From Haliclystus octoradiatus (lineage: Eukaryota; Cnidaria; Staurozoa; Stauromedusae; Haliclystidae): 64,000 bases of DNA. The notes under the pieces were generated by a model that saw only the letters and a program-made list of their open reading frames with translations, made no database searches and was not told the origin of the DNA. The stretch spans positions 2,205,543 through 2,269,542 of the forward strand of contig OU744452.1 in assembly GCA_916610825.1 (NCBI GenBank). Reading direction: 5' to 3'. Every line of letters begins with the position of its first letter. Positions within the stretch are counted from its first letter, which is position 1. The translations under genes and the position numbers were made by a program. This document shows, one piece after another, positions 1 to 9,675 of this stretch.

Positions 1-3000
1 TACTTTACCTGCAAGAGATCCAAGCTGAGTCGTATCTCAGAGAGACAGCGGACCCAGACTTGAACTTCTAGGTCAGTGTTTCGCTGCTTAGCTTCAACGC
101 GCGTGTACCATAGTGCAGACGTGAATGACTCCCGAAGTAAACAACACAAAAGTGCCCCCCGGCCAGCCAGAACAGATTGTGGAAATACCCCCATTGTTCT
201 AGCCAGATCTTGAGCGAAACCTTTTGGGTGCTCTCCTACTATTAACATTACTGAATATAGTTTCTGCCACAGTTTGGTGAGAAAACAACAATCTAGGAAT
301 AGATGTATTGTCGTCTCGACCTCCCCATGACAAAAGGGGCACAAGCCGTCGTTGGTGTCATTGAAATGCCTCACTTTGTTTCCTGTTGGTAAGAAATCGT
401 GGGTGATTTTCCACTGAAGATCAGCAAATCGATGGCCAATTAACGGCTTCCTACACAGTGAGTAAACTGTTGTCCAGTCCGGACTTATACCTAACCTAGA
501 TTCCCAAGACTGTTGGCCTTTGCTTAGGGAACTAGGTGTCGGACGGATAGCATTATATAAGGATTTTGTCGTAAACTTACCTAGATCTCTGCTCTCTGCC
601 GAATTGACTGACAGACGGAGTCTAGGCTGGCAAGGTTCATGTGTATACTTACCTGGTTCACCCGAGTGGAGTTGTTCAAGCCATTGGCTTGACCAATTAA
701 GTTTCAGTTGCTTGAGCAATATGGTTGTTATTTGCTTTTTTTCTTGTTTTTTTAGAATATTTTTATTAATCACGCTAGACTCAAGCAGGCGTCCATCATC
801 TCCTGTGATATCATTAATTATTTTGATGCCGTTAGTTACCCACACTTGGTTAGTAAATGTGACTTTCTTACGAATTACATCGACAAACGAGTTACAAAAT
901 ACTGGTTCATCAAGTATCGCTTCCCTGGTAGTCGGCGATACTCGGAGTTTACGAACATGACATTCCCAGTCCCAAAGCGTGTGGTGGTACCAGACAGGCA
1001 GTCGAATTGCGAAGTTTCTGGCGATCCTGCATTTCAAAACAGCCAAACCTAGGTTCAGCTGTCCGTACATATTGAGATAGTAGTGGTAGAAAGCCTTCCA
1101 CCTACTTACCCCGCCGTTGTTGAGACGTGCCAGCCACGACAGCCGGAACGACGCTGCTCTTTTTTCTAGGTCAATCACTCCCTGCCCACCCATCAAGACT
1201 GGATACTGGCAAACTGCACGCTTCACAAAATGAGAGGAACCTAGGACGAAGTCCCAGATTGCTTTCTAAAGTTGCTTCGTGACAGTTGCTGGAAGGAAGT
1301 AAATACTACAACAGTACCAAAGTTTGGACGCTGCCAGCAGGTTAACGACCGTGCGTTTTCCCTGCATGGTTAGCGACCGCCCTTTCCAACACGTCAGAGT
1401 CCGTTTAAATGACTCAATCTTTTTCGTAAACGGAAAAGAAGGAGTCATGGTGTTACCAAAGGGCAATCCAAGTAACTCTACAAAAGTAGAACTCCAAGTA
1501 ATGCCCAATGGTCCGGTGCAGTCATTAGCTATCAAGGACCCGCACCAGAGCCCGTTACATTTGGCTTTGTTTATTCTTGCACCTGAGGCAAGGCAAAACA
1601 ATTCCACATGGTCCCAAGCTACCTGGATTGAGTCCAAACCACTCAATATTAGAGTGGTATCATCTGCATACTGGGAAAGTCTGATGTCTCCATGCAAACC
1701 TGGCAATCTCACCCCTTCAATCCGTTTTTCCTGTCTTAAAGTCGCTCCCAGTAACTCAGAGATAAGCACGTACAATAGTGGAGAGAGAGGGCAACCCTGT
1801 CTTACTCCCCTTTTGAGTGTTATCTCTTCAGTCAGAGTACCATTCAGTTTGATTTTACTTCGTGTGTCCTTTTATAGTATACTAATCCATTCAAGAAATA
1901 CAGGCCCGAGTCCCATCGCTGCTAAAACACGGAGCAGGAGGGAACGATTGACGTGGTCGAAGGCCTTCAACTGATCAACACTGACCAGTGCCACAGGCAA
2001 CTGTTCAGTGTTTGCCAGACCGACTACGTCCCTCAATATGCTGCAGTTCTCCAGAATACTTCTGCCTGGTACACCACACGTTTGATCAGGGTGCACAAGA
2101 CTAGACACAACATATTTGAGACGATTAGTAAGGACTTTGGCAATTATTTTATAGTCTATGTTAAGGAGACTGATGGGTCGCCAGTTGCTGAGACTAGCGC
2201 GATTACCTTTTTTATATAGTAAACATATAATAGACAAATACATCGACGGAGTCAGGCAGCCTTCACTGTGAATTCTATTCAGCAATTATGTAATAGTGCT
2301 ACCTATTATTGGCCACAACTGCTTATAGAACTCAGCAGTGAGGCCGTCTGACCCCGGCGACTTGTTGTTTGACAATTGGACTACAGCACGTTGAATTTCA
2401 GACAATGTTAGTGGACATTCAAGACTTAATTTTTGGTCGTTAGTAAGCTTACAAGTTAGTCGGTTAATGAGTACATCTTGTGCCGTGGTATCGACTGGTC
2501 TCAAGCTGTACAACTGACTATAAAATTTACAAACAACATCAGACATTTCAGACAACGAAGTACGTATTATACCTTCATCGTCAACCAGCTCTTTCATGTT
2601 AGATTTAGCACCACGGGATTTCTCCAGGGAACAGAAATAAGCAGTAGACCTCTCTCCTTCCTCCCTCCATCGTACTCTTGCACGAATTGCTGCACCTTCA
2701 GCCTTCTGGAGTTCAAAAGCAGACAGTTCTGCTTGTATTTTTTGAGCTAAATTAATGAAATCAGACCGGCCAGTGCGTTCGGCCTTACGGCGGGCGTTGC
2801 GGAGTTGTTTCTCAAGTCTTTGTTGATGTTTTTTAGACTTGCGTGCCTTCGCCCGTCCGTATTGTCTAGACATTTCACGGATTTTTACCTTAGTCTGATC
2901 CCACCAATTTAGCATATCAGTGGAAAATAAGTTTGATGTGATTTCTTCTTCCCATAAGTCCTGAATTTGTCTGGTGTACTCCTCATCTTTTAGATGAGAA

Positions 3001-3782
3001 TTATTTAAACACCAAACTCCAGAACCGGTGGGAAGGTCTTCCTGGAGAAAACTCAAAGTGACTGCATCGTGATCTGAGAGAGCACAGTCCACAATGTTAA
3101 GGCCGGTTAGGTACGACATTAAACAATCACTAACAAAAAATTTATCAAGACGAGACATCGAAAGACCACTGTTTGTACGAAACGTATAACGGATACTATC
3201 GGGGTTAGTAGCCCTCCAGGCGTCCCTCAACTCTAAGTCGATCGACAGATCCTGTAAGGCAGGTGCCGACCGGTCAGAATAACCGGTCGACCCCAGCCTG
3301 TCCAGATGATCGTCGAGCACACAGTTAAAGTCCCCGCCAACAAGTAGCGAAGACTCTCCCTGCAGGCGCAGACCTTCTGCTCGTATAGAGTTAAAGAAAT
3401 CCCTTCGGGCCGACACTTTATCATTACCACCTCCCGAAGGAGCGTGCACATTTATTACTAATAACGAAGGACACACAGCTGAGACTGAAGACGTAGATTC
3501 CGAGAAATGTAGTCTTACAGCGACAGCACGATCAACATTCAGTTGTACAAGGTCCACCTTACAGTCAAACGTTTTATTCACCAGGATAATGTTGCTGTGC
3601 AATCTGTTGACATATAGGTTAAAACCTGACTCCGACTCCATCATCGAAGTTGCAGTCGGGGACAGGTCTGCCTCTTGCAACAGAGCAACATCAGCCCGGT
3701 GTTGTTTTAGAAATCTAAGGATGGCCCCACGCTTGGAGGCCAGGCCCATACCACGACAATTTAAACTAATAAAACACGGCAT
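1..3782 (-). pseudogene. LINE ORF2: endonuclease, reverse transcriptase and zinc knuckle, with three nonsense codons
   Basis: This would make the nicking and copying enzyme of the LINE. The N-terminal part has the APE endonuclease signatures: SLNCRGMGL, a catalytic Glu in LLQEADL, GGDFN, and SDHDAV near residue 240. A long basic linker leads to the RT domain, with SPGSDGLTAEFYK, RPISLLN, GVRQGCPLSP and the catalytic YADD. Near 270-360 a CPFC...H...C zinc knuckle appears, the usual ORF2 C terminus. By my hand translation the same frame runs from the ATG at 3782 to the window edge. It is interrupted only by in-frame stops at about 2286-2288 (TAA), 1869-1872 (TAA) and 1266-1268 (TAG). There is no frameshift, so this is a young copy silenced by point mutations. 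Confidence 0.85.
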
Positions 3783-3883
3783 TACAGGGCATTACGAATT
3801 GACATAAACAATGAAAAAAAACGACGAAGAAATATGGACAATATGTACAATATGTACATACGTCACATAATATTGTGCGTCAG

Positions 3884-5179
3884 TCACGATGAAATTTTGG
3901 CTGACACCCTCCTCTGAGCTTCAGGAGACTTTCTGATTAATTTTTTTTTGGAAGACTTAGAGGAGGGGCTGACAGGAGGTGATTTTTTCTTCCTCTTGCC
4001 AGGGCTAGGCACCTTCTGCCAGTCAAAGGCTGATGATCTGGCACTCTTGGGCAGAGAGACAGAGACAGAAATTGGCGGGCTAGGCCCCTCGTCTTCGGAG
4101 GTCACCACCTTCAGCTCACCTTCCTCTGTGTCAGAGGAGTCCTCCTCAGACGAAGGGGCCTCGCTTGTATCATCTACTGGTCGATTAGTAGCCTTACTTG
4201 CGTTAGTAGGTTCAAATAAATCGGTAAAGTCAGTTGGTTTAGTGGGGTTAGTTTTTGCCTTTTCAGGGCAGTCAAATTTATTATGACCGGACTTTCCACA
4301 GCTTAGACACTGGGGCTTACAGCCAGGATAATAGATGCACAATGTTGTATTATCTACAACAATGTGCGAGGGTAGAGACTTACCCTTAAACACCATGATT
4401 TTCACATGGATTTCCCCCGTTAAGCCTACAACCTGGCGATTGGGAACCTCCACAACATCTTGGAGCTCACCGAAGGGCATCAATGCCTTGATAACCTCGG
4501 TGGGAGTCACTAAGTGGGCATTAGGTACACGCACGGTGACGTAGCGCTGGCCCATCTGCTGCAGGTAAGCAGGTTTGCCAAGAATCGAAAAGTGCCCGCT
4601 GGTGAGTCGGGCTACGAGGTCAAGGCTTGAGACCCGTACACAGTATGAATTTGTGCCCGGCCCACCATAACGGTAGAGGGCCTCAACATCTTGCTTGGTA
4701 ATATTTTTAAATGCCGCATTGATGTTTACGATGTTGAGGTCCCCAGAGGTCTTCAATGTTTGAGAGGGTCTCAAAATGAGGGTCCTCTCTTTTCGATTTA
4801 AGTCTTGCGGTCTGTTGGCAAACCGCGCGAGGAGGGCTGCTGTAGAGCCTGTTAATGGTGTAGATGTTGAAGATGTAGATAATTGTGGCCCAGCCACAAT
4901 TTGAGCCATGGTCGGCTTAGATTTTTGGGCCAAATTGGCCAGGGCTTCGCCCTTGGAGCCACTTCCAGGGTTGTTCCCGCAGTTTGCCCTCAGGGAAGAG
5001 ACGAAAGATGTATCAGCTAATGCCGGTACAAATCTAATCTCTCCCAGAGAGGAACTACGGGCCCTGGAAGGGGCAGTAGTGATTGGAAGACTTACTTGTT
5101 GTTGTTGTTTGGTCTTCGTTTTGGGGCCACCAGCCCCCCTTCTCGGCCTGATTGGCCCATCACTCTCCGCCATCATCAA
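3884..5179 (-). CDS. LINE ORF1, Gag-like nucleic-acid-binding protein
   Basis: The open frame of 431 aa is uninterrupted. The first part is rich in Ser, Thr and basic residues, starting MMMAESDGPIRPRRGAGGP. The middle (roughly residues 130-280) looks like the folded RNA-binding part of LINE ORF1 proteins. A single intact C-x2-C-x4-H-x4-C knuckle (CLSCGKSGHNKFDC) lies near residues 290-305. After that comes an acidic Ser/Glu stretch and then a Lys-rich tail. LINE ORF1 proteins coat the element's RNA and form the particle that ORF2 uses for target-primed reverse transcription. The ATG lies only 75 nt after the U2 fragment, so the 5' UTR is very short. Confidence 0.8.
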   Translation of the reverse strand: MMMAESDGPIRPRRGAGGPKTKTKQQQQVSLPITTAPSRARSSSLGEIRFVPALADTSFVSSLRANCGNNPGSGSKGEALANLAQKSKPTMAQIVAGPQLSTSSTSTPLTGSTAALLARFANRPQDLNRKERTLILRPSQTLKTSGDLNIVNINAAFKNITKQDVEALYRYGGPGTNSYCVRVSSLDLVARLTSGHFSILGKPAYLQQMGQRYVTVRVPNAHLVTPTEVIKALMPFGELQDVVEVPNRQVVGLTGEIHVKIMVFKGKSLPSHIVVDNTTLCIYYPGCKPQCLSCGKSGHNKFDCPEKAKTNPTKPTDFTDLFEPTNASKATNRPVDDTSEAPSSEEDSSDTEEGELKVVTSEDEGPSPPISVSVSLPKSARSSAFDWQKVPSPGKRKKKSPPVSPSSKSSKKKLIRKSPEAQRRVSAKISS

Positions 5180-5254
5180 TCTCCGAACTATATAACGCTG
5201 CCAGACGAAGTCAAAATATATTTCTCAAATTCACAGAGCAAGGTAACATTTAAA

Positions 5255-5288
5255 ACACTTGATCTTAGCCAATAGGCCGAGAAGCGAT
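5255..5288 (-). ncRNA. first 34 nt of U2 snRNA, fragment at the LINE 5' junction
   Basis: Read on the minus strand from 5288, the sequence begins ATCGCTTCTCGGCC and continues through GGCTAAGATCAAGTGT. These are U2 snRNA nucleotides 1 to 34 with one change near position 16. After GTGT the match stops and the LINE 5' UTR starts. Upstream of U2 nucleotide 1 there is no snRNA promoter; the next base belongs to a degenerate repeat and then to a Polinton capsid gene. It is therefore not a working U2 gene but a fragment carried by, or left next to, the LINE. Confidence 0.88.
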
Positions 5289-5322
5289 GATCCCAAGTAT
5301 GATCCCAGAGTATGATCCCAAG
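5287..5322. repeat. three copies of a 12-13 bp motif at the U2/Polinton junction
   Basis: ATGATCCCA occurs three times at a spacing of 12-13 bp; the first copy shares its AT with the first two U2 bases. The motif sits exactly where capsid coding sequence stops and the U2 fragment starts. This looks like slippage or short filler at the 5' junction of a LINE insertion. Confidence 0.7.
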
Positions 5323-5511
5323 GAATGCTGTCACGTTGGCCGCAACAGAGTGAGAGGTCATGATACATCTATTGATAGGATATTTAGCCGTATCTGTAGC
5401 AAGTCGCTTTTGAATAGTTAGAAACTGATGTGGTGTTAACACTTGCTTCCTAACACAAAATGCAACTTCCAACAGTTTGACTTTATATGTAGCATTATCT
5501 TCATTACTCAT
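5300..5511 (-). pseudogene. Polinton major capsid protein, middle/C-terminal fragment
   Basis: The open stretch starting at 5511 resembles the part of the F54H12.2-like major capsid protein that has the TAKYPI-type motif, here near 5395-5415. It continues directly from the fragment right of the hAT element: both sides share the coding sequence at the 8-bp target duplication. The match ends at about 5320, where the triplicated junction motif and the U2 fragment begin, so the C-terminal half of the protein is missing. Confidence 0.72.
5504..5511. repeat. 8-bp target site duplication of the hAT element, left copy
   Basis: TTACTCAT is followed at once by CAGGGGCGC, the left terminus of the hAT element. 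The identical octamer at 8997-9004 follows the right terminus. An 8-bp duplication is the signature of hAT transposition. Confidence 0.92.
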
Positions 5512-5759
5512 CAGGGGCGCAAATTGAAATTAATCTTAGGGGGGTGTCTGGGAAATGGGACCAATTTTTTTCTTAAAAATTTCTCATAGTTTCGTGTCAT
5601 GTTTCCGACATTGGCGCACCTACTGTGGATATTCTGGCTTACTAGGAAAGCACTGGTAGTAAATCAAATTTAATAATATATCCACCATGGCCACAGTGGA
5701 CTGATCAATCCTAAAATTAACAAGAGAAATTCACTAATATAAATTCACTACTATGTGTA

Positions 5760-6400
5760 TGTCAGCGGTTATACACCACTGATTTGTATTGATTGAACTT
5801 TGACAATGGAAGCCTCGTGATCATGAATCATGATGACGTCATATGACAATGATAGGACTATCTCCTTAATAGAAATTAGCGTATTCCTTAAAATAGTAGT
5901 CTTTGTAATCATTTAAAATAGATCTTATTGTATTGCTTATTATAGTCATTTCGTATGTAGTTAAAATAGTAAATGTCGTAATGTTCTAAATTGATATATA
6001 AAATCTCAGCAGAAAATATGATTTGTCATTAGTTTTAAATTTAGCCTTTTGTTTTGTAAATTGTATAAAAGTAATAGTATTTTTCTTGTTAATTAATTGA
6101 TCAGCAGTCAGTCACTAGATACGCTGCCTTGAAGAAGTTATTATCGTTTAATAGTTTATTTTATAAATATATCAAGAGAGGAGAAAAGAACAAGTATTAT
6201 TTTATCTGTCTTCTTGTCTTGGATTAAAGATTGATTCCGGATTGGTTATATCCGTTAGTAAAACCACTTGGTGAGTTCGTTTCAATTTATTGTATTGTTT
6301 GTATAAACCCAATGTTGGGAGTTGCACTTGGTGGAAGTGAGATTAGTACAGTCCGTCTCATACTCGTAGTTAAGTCCACGTTCAGGAGCGCCCCATCATA
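5760..6400 (+). mobile_element. solo LTR of a Gypsy-type retroelement, 641 bp
   Basis: The block starts TGTCAGCGG, ends CCCCATCATA, and is flanked by GTGTA on both sides (5755-5759 and 6401-6405), the 5-bp duplication expected for an LTR element. Its last part (agtacagtccg, then aggagcgccccatca) matches the inverted LTR-like block that begins at 11521, so both belong to one family. A TATA-like stretch (tgtataaaag, about 6060-6070) lies mid-element. No internal coding region remains, so it probably arose by recombination between two LTRs. Confidence 0.75.
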
Positions 6401-6566
6401 GTGTAAATGAAAAATTCAATACATTTATAATAACATGAATCATTACCTATTGAGTCAAACATGAATACAATTTATTTTTCTATCAATGATAATCATGTTT
6501 CATTTATTACTTTGAAATGTGAATTGAAGTAATTATGTTTTCATCTGTCTTCCACTCTTTGGTGCT

Positions 6567-7904
6567 TTAGACCACTTTTTCACAACAGTAATCATCCATA
6601 TTTAATGCATCTGTGATGTCTCTCTCTGTTGTCAAACTCATTAGAACATGGAGACGTGTTTGACTGGTTGTACTCCTTAATAAAGTCTTTATTAAGTTTA
6701 ACTTGGAGAAAGCTCGCTCATTAGAGGCAGATGTTATTGGTGCTGTCAATAGTAGCTTCAGACAACGCAACGTTATTGGGAAAACATTCGAGTACTGAAG
6801 ACAATGACTATAAGTAACTATATATATAATAAATAACTATATAATATTTCAATTTCACTTTCCAATGATTCGATATTAGGTCTAGCGGAAATAGAGAAAA
6901 GAGGTTGAGAAGCTGTTGAACCTGATTCGATTTTACATTCTCATTGTACGGTGGCTTAAAGATCAAAACAACAGGTTCAACAATTTTGAATGCATCTTCA
7001 TAGTTTTCCTTCAAATGTTTGAATTGGGTATCTAGTACCTTTAAAAATTATGTGCGATAAAAGCTTTATAAAGTATATTCAGCACTGTTAGCTGCATTTG
7101 TATCGTATCTCCTTGACTGTAAGCGTCTGTGATGGTGCCTTGAAAACTCTAAATCAGGATCCACACCGTGATCCATATCAACTTTTATTGATGCGTCAAT
7201 TTGATGATTTAAAGCATCTTCATCCTTGCGAATAGACGTCAGGGTGTCTATAGTAGCAGAAGCTGCCTCCAACGCATCTGTTACATTAACGTTAACTGTC
7301 TGCACATTGTAATTTAGTATTTTTGTTTTGGTCATAACGTTTCGAATGAACATTAATGCAACAATAAATTCAAACGAAACAATCTTCAATGAAAGATTTT
7401 CTGCTTTGTTTGTCGTAGAACGATCTCCCTCTTCCATTTCCTTATCCAGCGCAAAAATGATAGCATCATAGCTAGACCACACAGCTTTTATAGATTCACA
7501 TCGTGCAACCCATCTTGTACCAGAAAGATTCCTCAATTGCATATTGCTCTCAGCATTCACATCTTCCTCCATCTGCTGCTTGAAGATTGCAAATCTTGTT
7601 GTATACTAGAACCGAAAAATACATAGGCAAGCTGCAATGTATCCCAGTACATGTACACAGCTCGCTGGGGGCGTTTTACAGCATCATCCAGCCATCCTTT
7701 CAAAAGAGGACAATGACGTGCAATCAAATGAACAACTTGATGAAAATTTCCGTTCATATCATTTTCTGCACTAGATCCTCGAAATTCTAGCCCTTGACGA
7801 CCAAGAAACCGTGACGCATCGACCAATATCTTTATTGCCTCCCTGTTGCTTTCCCTTTCGCACTCGATTTCAATGCACTCTTTTCTCTGCCCTTTATTCA
7901 ACAT
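6567..7904 (-). pseudogene. hAT transposase (ZMYM1-like), frame-broken
   Basis: Four open blocks in changing frames together match hAT proteins of the ZMYM1/DUF4371 type. Block 7904-7557 has FLGRQGLEFRG and NFHQVVHLIARHCPLLKGWL. Block 7572-7066 has LSGTRWVARCESIKAVW. Block 7014-6808 is weaker. Block 6770-6567 has the C-terminal dimerisation motif (SASNERAFSKLNLIKTLLRS). The enzyme would cut and paste the element by a DDE-type reaction; the frame breaks rule out a full protein. N-terminal sequence further right (to about 8630) is too eroded to align by eye. Confidence 0.8.
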
Positions 7905-8996
7905 ACTGTCAACATGTAAATTTTGTCATTGGTATATGGCGAATGCTTCAATTGCAGATTTGTGACTCTTGTTTGCGGAATGGCCCGAGAGTTTCCCTTT
8001 CTATACTTTACCTCTACTTTCCATTTTGTTCCATTGCCGAACACCTTTAACCCACACCGTGGGAGATTGTTCATACCCTAATCAAGTAGGAAACAGCTGA
8101 CAGCAGAAACATTATGCAGCATCCTTTCCGATTGAAACTTCCAAATGTGAAAATTCTCTAAACCAATCAGCACAGAACCTGCTCTGCTTCGAAGGGTCGA
8201 CATCACTATTTCTGGGATAGGATCGAAGTAATAGCTGAAATAGGACCATGCTCAATACATAATCTCTATATATTCATCATTGTTAATTTTTTACGCAAAC
8301 CAGGATCATCATGTCCTGGTATAAAGCTCTAACTTGGTGACTCCGTACCTTCTTGGCTTTGCAGCAATTCATGTAGACATGTTTCTAAAGTTTTTAAGAT
8401 GAGTCATGTAGTTGTCTGACAATCTGAACTATATCTTCCAGGATGGTTCCAGGAAATGCAAATTCTGCTTGATTAACATCATCCATTTTTTCTTGGCATG
8501 ATGACAGTTTCTCGCATAGAAATCGTAATTGTCTAACACAAGTGATCCAGTTTGACGTGCTCCAAGAAGAAGATGCCATAGAATCATCATCATCATTCGA
8601 AGTATCTGATAAATCAACTGTCATTTAGGTGTCATCATTCAGTTCCAATCTTTGCTGTTTTCTGGCTGATTGTAAAGTATGAGACCGCTCAGGCTCATCA
8701 TGTAATCTAGACTTAGTAGCCCTTCTATCTGAGTTACATTGCGAATTCTGAAGCGTGTCGATTTCGAATTCATATAAGCCGCTTATTGGAATTTCTGTCT
8801 ATTCACATATTATTATTCGAAATTGCGTACTTTATTCACTAGAATATCTGGAGTTTCCTACTTGATAGTAAAGTTTAATAAGAAAATCCGTCAAAATTAC
8901 TTTTTGTTCTTTCAAGCTTGTTATTTGTAAAGTTATTGTAGGACCGACAGGGACCGACTTTTAACAAAAATTAAAAATGGGGGGATTAGACACCTG
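7905..8996 (-). other. eroded 5' part of the hAT element
   Basis: This stretch should hold the N-terminal coding part and 5' end of the hAT transposase. A minus-strand block at 8394-8624, with a run of Asp codons, is open for 76 aa but has no clear motif. The right terminus at 8991-8996 (cacctg) is clear. Confidence 0.5.
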
Positions 8997-9004
8997 TTAC
9001 TCAT
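8997..9004. repeat. 8-bp target site duplication of the hAT element, right copy
   Basis: TTACTCAT follows the right terminus CACCTG and is identical to the octamer at 5504-5511. It lies inside the capsid coding sequence. Confidence 0.92.
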
Positions 9005-9632
9005 TAGAAAAAAGGCATCTTTATGTCTATGAAGAGTTATTTTCAACGGTAAACCATTTAACAGCATCCTCCCTGGATGAAAAATATCTCCATGTAAACG
9101 AGATCGAACTTCGAAACTTTAACCTTCACTTGAATACATCCACCGCTTTCGTAATCCTGCATTATCCGAATTAGGATCCGCTTCATGAATATGTTTCGCT
9201 GTATCTTTTGTAAACAGTCCCATCGAAAGTTGAGATTTTCTTTTATCCTCGCTATAGCTTATTAATGATTCGATTAATACGATAAGGGATAAGTCTGCTT
9301 GAATTCGAGATCGTTTGTCAAGCTAATTCTACATCGACTTGAGACCATAAACTTGCAATAGGATTATTTACTAAAGCGACACGTTGGGTTTCGTCTACAG
9401 GACTACCATCTTCAGTAACAACTTTAAGCTGAACATGAAGATAACTATTTACGAGATCTAAAATGCGATCCGAAGCGCTTCCGATTGAAGATTCGATCGG
9501 ATTATTATCGCTATTACTGTTGAGAGGATAATGTTCTTCCATCTGCTCGCTCTGAGTCACAGATTGTACGTAAGCTGGTTCGAATAGTTCAACTACAGAG
9601 AGCAGACATTCTGCCTGTGAGGTTTTCTCCAT
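8997..9632 (-). pseudogene. Polinton major capsid protein, N-terminal fragment
   Basis: The start codon at 9632 opens a 104-aa frame with features of the F54H12.2-like capsid N terminus: SASDRILDLVNSYLHV and VALVNNPIASLWSQVDVEL. A stop codon ends this frame near 9318. Capsid-like coding continues in shifted frames down to about 9000, including SEDKRKSQL, DPNSDNAGLRKR and KDAFFLMS. At least one frameshift and two stops are present, so it is not translatable. The reading resumes left of the hAT element at 5511. The gene lies downstream of the small virion gene, as in other Polintons. Confidence 0.78.
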
Positions 9633-9675
9633 AGTTTTAGTATATGAACAGGCATATCAAACTCTTTTCTGTTGA

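Larger units (their letters stand above)
1..5254 (-). mobile_element. Tx1-clade (Keno-like) non-LTR retrotransposon, 3' end beyond the window
   Basis: The element reads right to left: a short 5' UTR (5180-5254), ORF1 with a zinc knuckle, a 101-nt spacer, then ORF2 with apurinic endonuclease, reverse transcriptase and a C-terminal zinc knuckle. ORF2 is still open at base 1, so the 3' UTR and the 3' junction are outside. The two-ORF layout, with an APE-type endonuclease and RT motifs GVRQGCPLSP and YADD, fits the L1/Tx1 group. The first 34 nt of U2 snRNA sit directly at its 5' end in the same orientation, which points to the U2-targeting Keno family of the Tx1 clade. The family name is an inference; the clade is more secure. 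Confidence 0.82.
5512..8996 (-). mobile_element. hAT DNA transposon, 3485 bp, ZMYM1-like transposase
   Basis: The ends are CAGGGGCGC on the left and GACACCTG on the right (inverted CAGGTGTC), inside perfect 8-bp duplications TTACTCAT. The minus strand carries the remains of a transposase of the hAT/ZMYM1-like type. A solo LTR (5760-6400) was later inserted in its 3' region. The insertion split the Polinton capsid gene, so removing the element and one octamer restores the capsid reading order. With several frame breaks in the transposase, the element is dead. Confidence 0.88.

Noticed and set aside
1324..1974. Plus-strand 216-aa gene
   Set aside because: It is antisense to the LINE reverse transcriptase, which has clear motifs on the other strand.
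5255..5288. A functional U2 snRNA gene
   Set aside because: Only the first 34 nt are present, with no promoter upstream and no Sm site or branch-recognition region downstream.
5188..5511. One 107-aa gene on the minus strand
   Set aside because: It is a chance reading through three different things: capsid fragment, U2 fragment and LINE 5' UTR.
8977..9174. Plus-strand gene of 65 aa
   Set aside because: It is the antisense shadow of the Polinton capsid fragment and crosses the hAT border.
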